NCBI GenBank assembly: GCA_963829995.1
Contig: CAWHKW010000022.1
Span: 248,001 to 312,000 of the forward strand
From: JACCZX01 sp963829995
Lineage (GTDB): Bacteria; Pseudomonadota; Gammaproteobacteria; Burkholderiales; Burkholderiaceae_F
Length of the DNA: 64,000 nucleotides
Direction: 5' to 3'
The translations under genes were made by a program, and so were the position numbers. Of this stretch, positions 14,582-23,630 are shown one piece after another. Numbering within the stretch: the first letter of the stretch is position 1; every line of letters begins with the position of its first letter. The notes under the pieces are model-generated. The model was not told the DNA's origin, made no database searches, and saw nothing but the letters and a program-made list of their open reading frames with translations.

Positions 14582-17068
14582 GTGAACCGCGACTCTCAAT
14601 CGTCGTGCGGAGATTCCGACTCCGCGAACCGAGATGCATCCACGCCGGTGAACGTCGCCACCAGTGAGACAGATGCCATGAGCCGTGAGTTGAACGAGGA
14701 GGCGTTGCGGGCCAGTGAGGAGCAGTATCGCGCCATTTTCGCGGCGGCCACCGACTCGCTGCAGCTGCTCGACGCGCAGCACCGCGTGGTCGACGTGAAT
14801 CCTGCGTACGAGCGCATGTACGGCAAGCGCCGCGAGGAAGTCATCGGCAAGACCCTGGACGAACTGGTGCCCGCGCCGTTTCGGGACGAACGCCGGGCGC
14901 TCGTCGGGCGCGCGCTTGCCGGCGGCGCGGCCGAACTGCTGACGACCGGTTTCCGCGGTGACGGCACGCCTTTCGATCTCGAAGTGCGGGTGATCCCGTT
15001 CCAGCATCGCGGCGCGCTGCATGTGCTCGGAATTGCGCGAGACATCACCGCGCGCAAGCGTACCGAGGAGCTGATGCGGGCGAGCGAAAAGCAGTATCGC
15101 GCCATTTTCAACGCCTCCGCTGACGCGCTCGTGTTGCGCGACGCTGACTTCCGCATTGTGGACGTCAACGCAACCTACGAGCGCATGAGCGGCTGGACCC
15201 GCGACGAGGTGTTGGGAATCGACCATGTCATCGCCAACCCGACCGACGTTGCGCCGACGATCCGCGCTCAGCATTCGCGTGCGCTGAACGGCGAGCCGGT
15301 CGCGCTCGAAGTGCCGCTGGTGCGGCGCGATGGCACGCGCTATGAACTCGAATTGCGCGGGGTCCCCATCCAGCACCGTGGCCAGCCGCACGTGCTCTAC
15401 ATCGGACGCGACGTGACCGAGCGCAAACTTGCCGAACACGCGCTGCGCGCGAGCGAGGAGCAGTACCGCTCAATCTTCAACGCATCCGCCGATGCGATGC
15501 TGCTGCGCGACGACACGATGACGATCGTCGATGCCAACTCCGCTTTTCTGTCGCTGTGCGGTCTGCCGCGCGAGCAGGTCGTCGGCAAGGCGCATGCGCC
15601 TTTTGTGGATGAGACGTTCGAAGTCGCAGGCGAACGCTTGCTAAAGGATGCGTTGGGCGGCGTACGCGGCGCTCTGGAGGCGCGGACGCGTGCGCACGAT
15701 GGCTCGCTGCTCGACGTCGAAGTGCGCGCGATGCCGATGCTGTACCGCGGCCGGCCGCACGTGCTGGCGATCGCGCGCAACATCACTGCCGACAAGCGCG
15801 CGGAGGCTGAGCGGCAGCGCTACGAGGCACGGTTGCGGCAAGCGCAAAAAATGGAGGCGATCGGTCAGCTGACCGGCGGCATTGCGCACGACTTCAACAA
15901 CATTCTCGCGAGCGTCATGGGCTACGTGGTGCTGGCTGAGGAACGTGCGACGGACTCCGGCGACGCGAAGAGCGCCGAGTACCTGGGGCAAGCGCTTGGC
16001 TCGTGCCGTCGGGCGCGCGATCTGATCCAGCAGATGCTGACCTTTTCGCGCGGCGGGCGGGGCGACCCGCGCGCGCTATCGCTCGCTGCGCTCGTTCGCG
16101 ATGCGATACCGATGATGCGCTCGGCGTTGCCGTCCACCCTCGCCATCGACGTTGTGGTCGACGCCGATCTGCCGGCTGTTTGGATCGACGAGGTGCAGGC
16201 ACACCAAGTACTGCTGAATCTATCGATCAATGCGAGAGATGCGATGCCTGACGGCGGCACGCTGCGCATCGCCATGGCACCGACCATGATCGCAGGCGCG
16301 ACCTGTTCGAGCTGTCGCAATGCAGTCGATGGAAGGTTCGTCGAACTCAGGGTCAGCGACACCGGCGGCGGTATCGGCAGCGACCTGCTTGAGCGCATCT
16401 TCGATCCGTTCTTCACGACCAAGGCGCCGGGTAAGGGCACCGGCATGGGCCTGTCGATGGTGCACGGCATCGTGCATGAGTATCGCGGGCATGTTCTGGT
16501 CGAAACCGTTGTCGGCAGAGGAACGACCTTTCGCGTACTTCTGCCGGTGCACTCGGCGCCCGCCGTTGTCCCAGCGAAGGTTGGAGGTCAAGCGCACGTC
16601 CGCTCGATGTTGCGCGGGCGTGTGCTGCTAGTCGACGATGAGCCGAGTGTGCTCGCGGTGCTGCGCGAGACCCTGTTGACTTGGGGGCTCACGGTGGAGG
16701 CATGCGCGTCGGTCGAGGCTGCCGAGCGGGTGTTCGCCGCCGCGCCGGAATCCTTCGACCTCGTGGTGACCGATCACGCGATGCCGCAAATGACGGGCAT
16801 CGAGCTTGCCGAGCGCCTTCGCGCGCGACTTCCCACGCTGCGCTGGCTGCTGTGCACCGGATTTGCCGACGAGGCGAGCATTGCACGGGCGCGCTCGCTC
16901 GGCGCGCTCGCGGTGCTACACAAGCCAGTCGAACCGATAAAGCTACGTACGGCGATCGAGTCCGCGCTGCAGACGGCCAATGATCAGTTAGACGGGGGAC
17001 TGACTTCTCAACACGCGCCGGAACTTTCCGTTATGCGACTGCGACGAAGCGGTCACACCAACGATTGA
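14582..17068 (+). CDS. Hybrid sensor histidine kinase with three PAS domains and a C-terminal receiver
   Basis: 828 residues from GTG 14582; ATG 14678 is a possible later start. Three PAS/PAC units follow each other, each opening with a near-identical S-E-(E/K)-Q-Y-R-(A/S)-I-F block (about residues 40, 165, 290), evidence of tandem duplication. Then come HisKA (GGIAHDFNNILASVMGYV, phospho-His), HATPase (LLNLSINARDAMPDGG; DTGGGIG; GTGMGLSMVHGIV), and a receiver domain from residue 680 (VLLVDDEPSVLAVL, Asp in VVTDHAMP, Lys in LHKPVE). There are no membrane segments, so it is a cytoplasmic sensor that may bind a small ligand or redox cofactor. It follows the response-regulator gene; its 3' end overlaps the convergent SDR gene by 16 bp. 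Confidence 0.88.
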   Translation: MNRDSQSSCGDSDSANRDASTPVNVATSETDAMSRELNEEALRASEEQYRAIFAAATDSLQLLDAQHRVVDVNPAYERMYGKRREEVIGKTLDELVPAPFRDERRALVGRALAGGAAELLTTGFRGDGTPFDLEVRVIPFQHRGALHVLGIARDITARKRTEELMRASEKQYRAIFNASADALVLRDADFRIVDVNATYERMSGWTRDEVLGIDHVIANPTDVAPTIRAQHSRALNGEPVALEVPLVRRDGTRYELELRGVPIQHRGQPHVLYIGRDVTERKLAEHALRASEEQYRSIFNASADAMLLRDDTMTIVDANSAFLSLCGLPREQVVGKAHAPFVDETFEVAGERLLKDALGGVRGALEARTRAHDGSLLDVEVRAMPMLYRGRPHVLAIARNITADKRAEAERQRYEARLRQAQKMEAIGQLTGGIAHDFNNILASVMGYVVLAEERATDSGDAKSAEYLGQALGSCRRARDLIQQMLTFSRGGRGDPRALSLAALVRDAIPMMRSALPSTLAIDVVVDADLPAVWIDEVQAHQVLLNLSINARDAMPDGGTLRIAMAPTMIAGATCSSCRNAVDGRFVELRVSDTGGGIGSDLLERIFDPFFTTKAPGKGTGMGLSMVHGIVHEYRGHVLVETVVGRGTTFRVLLPVHSAPAVVPAKVGGQAHVRSMLRGRVLLVDDEPSVLAVLRETLLTWGLTVEACASVEAAERVFAAAPESFDLVVTDHAMPQMTGIELAERLRARLPTLRWLLCTGFADEASIARARSLGALAVLHKPVEPIKLRTAIESALQTANDQLDGGLTSQHAPELSVMRLRRSGHTND

Positions 17069-17829
17069 ACGTCGGCATCGACGCCAATCGCCTGGCCCGA
17101 GATGTTCGCGCCTGCGGGCGATGCCAAGAACACGATCATCCGCGCGATGTCTTCCGGCGCGATCAACTTTCCTAACGACGTCTTTGCCAGAGCTTCGTCG
17201 CGAACAGTTTCCATCGGCACGCCACGCGCCGCGGCCTTGTTCGCGAAGACCGAATCGATGCGGGGTCCGGAGACCGATCCGGGACAGATCGCGTTGACTC
17301 GGATGCCGTCACTTCCAAGCTCGATCGATAGCGACTTGGTGAATCCGATCACCGCCCATTTGGATGCCGCATAGGGCGTTCGCAGCGGAAAGCCGAAGCG
17401 CCCCGCGGCCGACGAGAGATTCGCGATGCTCGCGTTGTGACTCTTCCGCAGAAGCGGAATCGCCAATCGCGCGCACAGGAATTGGCCGGTCAGATTGACC
17501 GCGAGTGTGCGTTCCCAGTCGTCAAGCGAGATATCTTCACAACGCGCGGTAGGCCCGGCGATGCCGGCGTTGTTGACCAGCACATCGAGACCGCCTTGCC
17601 GCGCGAGCATGTCGTCGAAGAGTCGACGGACGGAAGCCTCATCCGAGACATCGCAGTGCGAGTGCGACAGTACCTGGTCGCTCGCCGAAAGTGCGCCCAG
17701 TGCAGACGCGTCCACGTCGCACACGTGCACTCGCGCACCCTCGCGCACGAATTCGCGCGCGATCGCGAGCCCGATGCCTGAAGCCCCAGCGGTCACCAGC
17801 ACGCGCGCTCCTTCGAGTTCCAGGTTCAT
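17053..17829 (-). CDS. SDR family oxidoreductase
   Basis: A 258-residue short-chain dehydrogenase. The NAD(P) loop reads T-A-G-A-S-G-I-G (instead of T-G-x-x-x-G-I-G), with Asp in VCDVDAS after strand 2 suggesting NAD preference. Also seen are NNAG, the catalytic Ser in NLSSAAGRFG, and YAASKWA (Tyr-x-x-x-Lys). The C-terminal block I-A-P-E-D-I-A-R-M-I-V-F-L-A-S is typical of the family. It is divergent from the binding-protein gene that opens the transporter/BKACE cluster, with 119 bp between the starts, so it may act on the same hydroxy- or keto-acid. The substrate is not determinable. Confidence 0.82.
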   Translation of the reverse strand: MNLELEGARVLVTAGASGIGLAIAREFVREGARVHVCDVDASALGALSASDQVLSHSHCDVSDEASVRRLFDDMLARQGGLDVLVNNAGIAGPTARCEDISLDDWERTLAVNLTGQFLCARLAIPLLRKSHNASIANLSSAAGRFGFPLRTPYAASKWAVIGFTKSLSIELGSDGIRVNAICPGSVSGPRIDSVFANKAAARGVPMETVRDEALAKTSLGKLIAPEDIARMIVFLASPAGANISGQAIGVDADVQSLV

Positions 17830-17948
17830 TGGTCCTCTGCCATCGGCAATCGATCAAGCGTCAAAATGTACTCGGCCGCGCTTAAGAGTACGCGCGGCGG
17901 TATAGTGTTTCGTGGTCCGATCGACAAAGACAGCATTGGAGGAGAGCA

Positions 17949-19211
17949 ATGTCACGACAAAAAACACAGTCCGGATTCAGTCGCCGAGCGATCGTAAAGA
18001 CGGCAGTGGCCGGCGCGGGTATGGCGGTCGCAGGCTTTCCTGCCATCCTGCGCGCCCAGAGCGACACAATCCGCGTCGGTCACTTGACGCCGCGCACTGG
18101 CTTTCTCGGTCAGCTCGGCGACTACGGATTTCGCGCCTCCAGCATGGCGGTCGAGGAGGCGAACGCTGCGGGCGGAGTGCTCGGACGCAAGGTCGAATTG
18201 ATTGCCGAAGATAGCGTCAACCCAGGCGTTGCGGTTACCAAGGCGCAGAAGCTGGTCGAGCAGAACAAGGTCCACTTCATTTTGGGGGAGATCAGCTCGG
18301 GCTCTGCGCTCGCCATCGCCGACCAGGCGCAGCGCTACAAGATCCTTTACTTCAACACGGGCGCCAATTCCGATGCGCTTCGCGGCAAGAGCTGCAACCG
18401 CTACATGTTTCACGTCGAGGGATGCAACACGATGTACACCAAGACGATCGGACAATGGCAGGTCGCCAATAACAAGATCAAGGGCACCAAGTACTACATG
18501 CTGACGGCTGACTACGCCTTCGGCCACGACCTCGCGCGTGTCTCCAACAAGTTCCTCACCGAGAACGGCGGTACCGTGGTTCAAAATGATCTGGTGCCGA
18601 CCGACACGCCGGACTACAGCTCCTACATCCTGAAGATCCGCCAAGCGCGACCGGACTTCGTGTACATCAACCTTGCTGGCTCGGATCAGACGACGTTCCT
18701 GAAGCAGTACAAGGAGTACGGCCTGCCGATGCCAGTTTCGGGAGGCGTGATGGACACGATTCCGTTCTGGGGCGCCGGCATCGACTCGATTTCGGGCTAT
18801 TGGCAGAGCCTCTGGTATCACGACCTCAACGTGCCGGCCGCTCGGGAGTTCGCGCGCAAGTTCAGCGCCAAGCACGGTCATCCTCCCGACAATCAGGCTT
18901 GGGGCGATTACGTTGCAATCGGAATCCTGCTGCGCGGCGTCGCCGAGACCAAGAGCACCGACACGGCCAAACTGATCGAGTTCTTCGAGAAGGGCGCCGA
19001 GTTCGACATCCTGAAGGGGCGCAAAGGGCAGTTCCGCGCCTGGGACCACCAACTGCTGCAGGAGATGTACGTAGTCAGGGTCAAGGACAAGAAGAACTCG
19101 AAGGATAAGTGGGACATCTTCGAGGTGGTCGAGGCGGTGCCAAAGCAAGGCCAGTCGCTCGAACTGATCCAGCCAACCAAGGCGGAAAACGCCTGCGCGA
19201 TGCCCGCGTGA
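17949..19211 (+). CDS. Branched-chain-amino-acid-type ABC transporter substrate-binding protein
   Basis: 420 residues with an N-terminal twin-arginine signal: SRRAIVKTAVAGAG followed by a hydrophobic core and cleavage near ILRAQ. Tat export of a binding protein is common in betaproteobacteria. The mature part is a type I periplasmic-binding fold of the LivJ/urea/amide family (IRVGHLTPRTGFLGQLGDYG; GG-LGRKVELIAEDS; V-G-E-I-S-S-G-S-A). The ligand is unknown; these proteins bind amino acids, amides, carnitine-like compounds or aromatic acids. It is first in an operon with livH, the livM-G-F fusion, a dehydrogenase and BKACE, and is separated from livH by a palindrome. Confidence 0.85.
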   Translation: MSRQKTQSGFSRRAIVKTAVAGAGMAVAGFPAILRAQSDTIRVGHLTPRTGFLGQLGDYGFRASSMAVEEANAAGGVLGRKVELIAEDSVNPGVAVTKAQKLVEQNKVHFILGEISSGSALAIADQAQRYKILYFNTGANSDALRGKSCNRYMFHVEGCNTMYTKTIGQWQVANNKIKGTKYYMLTADYAFGHDLARVSNKFLTENGGTVVQNDLVPTDTPDYSSYILKIRQARPDFVYINLAGSDQTTFLKQYKEYGLPMPVSGGVMDTIPFWGAGIDSISGYWQSLWYHDLNVPAAREFARKFSAKHGHPPDNQAWGDYVAIGILLRGVAETKSTDTAKLIEFFEKGAEFDILKGRKGQFRAWDHQLLQEMYVVRVKDKKNSKDKWDIFEVVEAVPKQGQSLELIQPTKAENACAMPA

Positions 19212-19245
19212 GCCCGATCCACACTTGATGGAGGTTGTGCCGCTA

Positions 19246-19271
19246 TAGGGGCAGGTTCAAACCTGCCCCTA
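19246..19271 (+). repeat. 26-bp palindrome between binding-protein and permease genes
   Basis: Arms TAGGGGCAGGTT (19246-19257) and AACCTGCCCCTA (19260-19271) are perfect 12-bp complements around a 2-base loop. It has the look of a dispersed intergenic palindrome. In the transcript it would form a very stable hairpin that could stabilise the binding-protein mRNA or reduce expression of the permease genes. No T tract follows, so it is not a strong terminator. Confidence 0.8.
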
Positions 19272-19309
19272 CGTCGAGTGCAGACGTAGTCGTTCAATAA
19301 GACGCGCCA

Positions 19310-20185
19310 GTGCCCTTCTTCGTGATCGCCGAGCACATGGCGAACGGCCTACTCGCCGGGTCGTATTTCATTGTGCTGGCGCTCGGCCTGTCACTGATCT
19401 TCAGCCTTGGCGGGGTGGTCAATCTCGCGCATGGCGCGTTCTATGCACTCGGCGCCTATTTCGCCTACGAAGCGCAGCGCCTGTTCGGTTTTTTCCCGGC
19501 GATGGTCATCTCGCCGGTCGCGGTCGCGCTGATCGGTGTCGTGATCGAGCGCTTGGCGCTGCGTCGGCTCTATGGAGAGGACCCGGCGCTGGGACTGCTC
19601 TTTACCTTCGGCCTCGCGATGGTCGTGGAGCAGAGCCTGCGCCTGATCTGGGGCGTGAGCGGGCTGCCCTTTGCCATTCCGGAGGCGCTGCGCGGCCAGG
19701 TGTTCCTCGGCGAGTTCATTTATTCGCGCTTCCGTCTTACGGTTCTCGCCGTGGCGGCGTTCACAGTCCTTGCGTGCTGGCTGCTTCTGAACAAGACCGC
19801 GTTCGGCTTGATCGTGCGTGCCGGCACGCGCGATCCTGACATGGTGCGCGCGCTCGGCATCAATTTGCAGCCGGTGCTGACCATGATCTTCGCGCTCGGC
19901 GTGGCACTCGCTGCGCTGGCGGGCGTCATGTCGGCCCCGCTCGCGGGCGTACAGCCGGCGATGGGCAGCCAGATCGTGACGGCGGCCTTTGTCGTGGTAG
20001 TGATCGGCGGTCTCGGCAGCTTTTGGGGCGTGGTCTATGCCGGCCTGTTGGTCGGCGTCGTACGCGGCCTGACGGTGCTGTTGTGGCCGCCGGCCGCCGA
20101 AGCGTCGATGTACGTGCTGATGATCCTGATTCTGCTGCTGCGCCCGCGCGGGCTCGCCGGCGAGAAATTCGCGAAGTTCGAGTGA
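19310..20185 (+). CDS. livH: Branched-chain amino acid ABC transporter permease LivH
   Basis: 291 residues from GTG 19310; ATG 19337 (M-A-N-G-L-L-A-G-S-Y) is a plausible alternative start. It is an inner-membrane protein with about eight hydrophobic segments. Family blocks are GLSLIFSLGGVVNLAHGAFY near the N-terminus and the G-x-x-x-x-x-x-A-A-L-A-G-V-M loop with P-x-x-G near residue 205. It pairs with the LivM part of the next polypeptide to form the channel. Its stop overlaps the next start by 4 bp (GTGA), which suggests translational coupling. Confidence 0.9.
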   Translation: MPFFVIAEHMANGLLAGSYFIVLALGLSLIFSLGGVVNLAHGAFYALGAYFAYEAQRLFGFFPAMVISPVAVALIGVVIERLALRRLYGEDPALGLLFTFGLAMVVEQSLRLIWGVSGLPFAIPEALRGQVFLGEFIYSRFRLTVLAVAAFTVLACWLLLNKTAFGLIVRAGTRDPDMVRALGINLQPVLTMIFALGVALAALAGVMSAPLAGVQPAMGSQIVTAAFVVVVIGGLGSFWGVVYAGLLVGVVRGLTVLLWPPAAEASMYVLMILILLLRPRGLAGEKFAKFE

Positions 20186-22686
20186 ACCGGCTCCGACATC
20201 CTGTCGTGCTTGCGGCGCTGGCGCTCGTGCTCCTGCCCCATATCATGCAGATGCTTGGCCTGCCGACCTCGCTTGCGACGGAGATCGCGATCTTCGCGAT
20301 GGTCGGGCTCGGATACAACCTGCTGCTCGGCTATACCGGGCTGCTCTCATTTGGCCATGGCGCGTTCTTCGGGCTCGGGGCTTATGCCTTCGCCCTGTTC
20401 CAGATCCATTGGTTTCCCGGCCAGCTCGCCGCCCCGTTTGCACTCGCGTTGGTGTTCACCGTGCTACTTGGAGCGGTGATCGGTTTTCTGGTGCTGCGGC
20501 GGCGCGGCGTTTACTTCTCGCTGATCACGCTGGCCTTCACCGCGCTCGTCTTCTATGTCGTGTTCCGATGGACGTCGTTCACTGGCGGCGAGAATGGCCT
20601 GCGCGGCATTGAGCGACTGCCTGCGCTGGAAAACCAGCTGATCTTCTACCATGTCGTCGCCGCCGTCGTGCTGGTGACCGCCTATGCAATGTGGCGGCTC
20701 GTGCATTCGCCACTCGGTACGGTGCTCATCGCTATCCGCGAAAATGAGCGCCGCGCGCAGTTTCTCGGCTATCCGGTCCGGACCTACAAGCTGATCGCCT
20801 TCATTGTGTCTGCGGCGGTCACCGGACTGGGCGGCATTCTTTTCGCGCTGCTCAAGGTGTTCGTGTCGGCCGACCTGGTGCATGTGACATTCTCGGGTGA
20901 GCTCGTCGCGATGACGGTGGTCGGAGGCATGGGCCATTTTCTGGGGCCGGCGCTGGGGTCGCTGTTTTTCATCTTGTTTCGCGAGCTGCTGTCCACGGTG
21001 ACCAGTGCCTGGCTGTTCTGGTTCGGTCTGCTCTTCATGGGGTTCGTGCTGTTCAACCCATCCGGGTTGATTGGGCTCGGTGAGCGGCTACTGCGGCCGT
21101 TCCGCCGTCGGATTGAGTTAGCCGCTGCGATGACTGCCCGTGTGACTCCGGTGCCCGATGAAGCCATTCCCGCCTTTCTTCGGCATGACCCGCTGCCGCC
21201 GGGAACGCTGATGCTCGCCTGCCGCGGCGTGTCGAAAAGCTTCGGCGGGCTCGCCGCCGTACACGGGGCGGATCTCGAGTTGCGCTTCGGCCGGGTGCAG
21301 GCGTTGATCGGACCCAATGGCGCCGGCAAGACAACGCTATTCAACGGCATCTCCGGCTTGTTTCCCGTCGATCGCGGCACGATCACGCTTTTCGATCGGC
21401 CCATCGAGCGCGAGCCGCCGCACCGCATCGCGCTTGCCGGCCTCGCGCGCTCTTTTCAGATCGCGAGCCTGTTCCCGGCGCTCAGCGTGCACGACGCGCT
21501 GCGGCTCGGCTGTCAGGCGCGCGATCCGCGCCGCTTGGCAATGTGGCGCGACGCGCGTGACTTGCCTGCGGTCGTCGCCGACACCGCCGAGCTGATCCGC
21601 TTCCTCGGCCTGCGCGGGCTCGAGAGCGTCCCGGTCTCCACGCTGTCCCATGGCGGGCAGCGCTTGGTCGAAATCGGCCTCGCGCTCGCAGTTCGCCCGC
21701 GCGTGTTGCTGTTGGACGAGCCGTTGGTCGGGCTCGCGGCGGCCGAGCGCGAGCGGATTATCGGCATGATTCGTCGCCTCTCAGCGCACATGGGCGTGCT
21801 GATGATCGAGCACGACATTGACCGCGTGTTCGGGGCCGCGGGTGCGATCACCGTGATGAACGAGGGCCACGTCATCGTCGATGGTCCGCCCGAGGCGGTG
21901 CGTGCCGACGCGCGCGTGCAGGAGATTTATCTTGGCAAAGGCCGGCCGCATGCGGTCCGCGCCGCATCCGTTGAGCACGCGGGTGCCGCGCCAGTGCTAC
22001 GCCTTGATGCAATCAACACCTTCTACGGCAAAAGCCATGTCCTGCACGATGTGAGCCTCGAAGTCCGTCCGGGTGAGGTCGTGGCGCTGCTCGGCCGTAA
22101 CGGCGCCGGTAAGTCGTCGACTCTTTCAAGCGTCATGGGCCTAGTGCCGCCGCGGACAGGTCGCGTTGAATTCCTCGGGCGCGACATCACCGGCCTTGCA
22201 CCCGAGCAGGTCGCCCGCCTCGGCATCGGACTGGTGCCGCAAGCGCGCCGCCTGTTTCCTAACCTCACGGTCGCCGAGAACCTGAAGCTCGGCCGGCTCC
22301 GGCGCGGCACCGGCGCCTGGACTCCGGAGCGGATCGCCACACTGTTCCCGCGCGTAGCAGAGCGCATGGGCCAAAAGGCCGACACGCTCTCCGGTGGCGA
22401 GCAGCAGATGGTGGCGATCGCGCGCGCGCTGGCCGGCGACTTGCGCCTGCTGCTGCTTGACGAACCGTTCGAGGGCTTGTCGCCGGCGATCATCGGCGAG
22501 ATCTTTGCGGCACTGGACACGCTCAGCCGCGAAGTGCCGATATTGCTGATCGAGCACGACCTCGATCTGGCGCTCGGGCTGGCGAATCGGGTCTACGTGC
22601 TGGACCGCGGCCGGCTTACCTACGAAGGTCCGGCAGCGCCGCTCGCCAACGACCTGGCGCGCCGTAAGGAAGTGCTCTGGGTATAA
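20182..22686 (+). CDS. Fused ABC transporter LivM permease - LivG ATPase - LivF ATPase
   Basis: One uninterrupted 834-residue frame joins three normally separate subunits. Residues 1-315 are a LivM permease (GYNLLLGYTGLLSFGHGAFF; A-I-R-E-N-E-R-R-A). From about 343 comes a LivG cassette with Walker A GPNGAGKTT, signature LSHGGQRLVEIGLAL, Walker B VLLLDEPLVGL and switch His. From about 605 comes a LivF cassette with GRNGAGKSS, LSGGEQQMVAIARAL and LLLLDEPFEGL. Linkers are about 25 residues. All catalytic motifs are intact in both cassettes, so the fusion should be functional, partnered by LivH. The start is GTG 20182, overlapping livH; upstream in-frame codons lie inside livH. Confidence 0.88.
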   Translation: MNRLRHPVVLAALALVLLPHIMQMLGLPTSLATEIAIFAMVGLGYNLLLGYTGLLSFGHGAFFGLGAYAFALFQIHWFPGQLAAPFALALVFTVLLGAVIGFLVLRRRGVYFSLITLAFTALVFYVVFRWTSFTGGENGLRGIERLPALENQLIFYHVVAAVVLVTAYAMWRLVHSPLGTVLIAIRENERRAQFLGYPVRTYKLIAFIVSAAVTGLGGILFALLKVFVSADLVHVTFSGELVAMTVVGGMGHFLGPALGSLFFILFRELLSTVTSAWLFWFGLLFMGFVLFNPSGLIGLGERLLRPFRRRIELAAAMTARVTPVPDEAIPAFLRHDPLPPGTLMLACRGVSKSFGGLAAVHGADLELRFGRVQALIGPNGAGKTTLFNGISGLFPVDRGTITLFDRPIEREPPHRIALAGLARSFQIASLFPALSVHDALRLGCQARDPRRLAMWRDARDLPAVVADTAELIRFLGLRGLESVPVSTLSHGGQRLVEIGLALAVRPRVLLLDEPLVGLAAAERERIIGMIRRLSAHMGVLMIEHDIDRVFGAAGAITVMNEGHVIVDGPPEAVRADARVQEIYLGKGRPHAVRAASVEHAGAAPVLRLDAINTFYGKSHVLHDVSLEVRPGEVVALLGRNGAGKSSTLSSVMGLVPPRTGRVEFLGRDITGLAPEQVARLGIGLVPQARRLFPNLTVAENLKLGRLRRGTGAWTPERIATLFPRVAERMGQKADTLSGGEQQMVAIARALAGDLRLLLLDEPFEGLSPAIIGEIFAALDTLSREVPILLIEHDLDLALGLANRVYVLDRGRLTYEGPAAPLANDLARRKEVLWV

Positions 22687-22694
22687 GGGAGATC

Positions 22695-23630
22695 ATGGAT
22701 AAGAGAATCGCGGCGATCATCGGCGCCGGATTGATCGGACGTGCATGGGCAGTAGTGTTCGCGCGCGCGGGCTGGACGGTGCGGCTCTACGACGCGGTGC
22801 CAGCGCAGCTTTCGGCTGCGCGTCAGCTGATCGCCCAAGCGCTTGCAGAGCAGGAACAGGCGGGGCTGCTCACGGACGCGCGCGCGGCACTCGAATGTAT
22901 TGCGCCTTGCACGAAGGTCGGCGAGGCCGTAAGCGATGCCGAGTGGGTGCAGGAAAACCTGCCTGAAGAAGTCGCCGTCAAGCATAGTGCTTTCGCCGAG
23001 CTCGATCGGCTCGCCTCGCCCGACGCCATACTCGCCAGCAGCACATCGGCGATCGTCGCGTCGCAGTTCACCGAGGGTCTTGCCGGCCGTGCCCGCTGTC
23101 TGGTCGTGCATCCGGTCAATCCGCCGCATCTGGTGCCGGTGGTCGAGCTGTGTGGCGCGCCGTGGACGAGTGAAGCTACGCTCGATCGCGCGCGTGCAAC
23201 GATGGAATCGCTCGGCCAGGTGCCGGTCCTCGTACGGCGTGAGATCGAAGGCTTCGTATTGAATCGGCTGCAGGGCGCACTGCTGACCGAAGCGATGCGG
23301 CTGGTCGCCGATGGCGTCATTTCGCCGGACGATCTCGACAAGACCATACGCGACGGCCTTGGTATGCGCTGGTCGTTTATGGGGCCGTTCGAAACGATCG
23401 AGCTCAATGCGCCGGGCGGAGTGGCCGACTACTGTGCGCGTTACAGCGGGTTTTACCGCCGGCTCGCGGTGGACCCTGCGCCGCCTTCGGTGTGGGAGGG
23501 AGCGAGCGCCGAGCGCGTGGTATCGGCGCTCGGTGCGCCGTTGACCGCTGCGCAACGCGATCATCGGACCGAGTGGCGCGATCGCCGCTTGCTGGCGCTG
23601 CGGCGGCACAAACTAGAGGAGAGCCAATGA
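22695..23630 (+). CDS. 3-hydroxyacyl-CoA / L-carnitine-type dehydrogenase
   Basis: 311 residues with an N-terminal Rossmann domain (AAIIGAGLIGRAWAVVFARA, Asp ending strand 2 at LYDAVPA) and a helical C-terminal 3HCDH domain (RREIEGFVLNRLQGALLTEA). It includes the catalytic-region block ASSTSAI and His in VVHPVNPPHLVPVVEL. The size and the HPVNPPHL block fit the stand-alone NAD-dependent dehydrogenases that oxidise L-carnitine, L-gulonate or similar beta-hydroxy acids rather than fused fatty-acid enzymes. It lies 8 bp after the fused transporter gene, and its stop overlaps the BKACE start (ATGA). This implies oxidation of a beta-hydroxy acid to the keto acid that BKACE cleaves. Confidence 0.82.
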   Translation: MDKRIAAIIGAGLIGRAWAVVFARAGWTVRLYDAVPAQLSAARQLIAQALAEQEQAGLLTDARAALECIAPCTKVGEAVSDAEWVQENLPEEVAVKHSAFAELDRLASPDAILASSTSAIVASQFTEGLAGRARCLVVHPVNPPHLVPVVELCGAPWTSEATLDRARATMESLGQVPVLVRREIEGFVLNRLQGALLTEAMRLVADGVISPDDLDKTIRDGLGMRWSFMGPFETIELNAPGGVADYCARYSGFYRRLAVDPAPPSVWEGASAERVVSALGAPLTAAQRDHRTEWRDRRLLALRRHKLEESQ

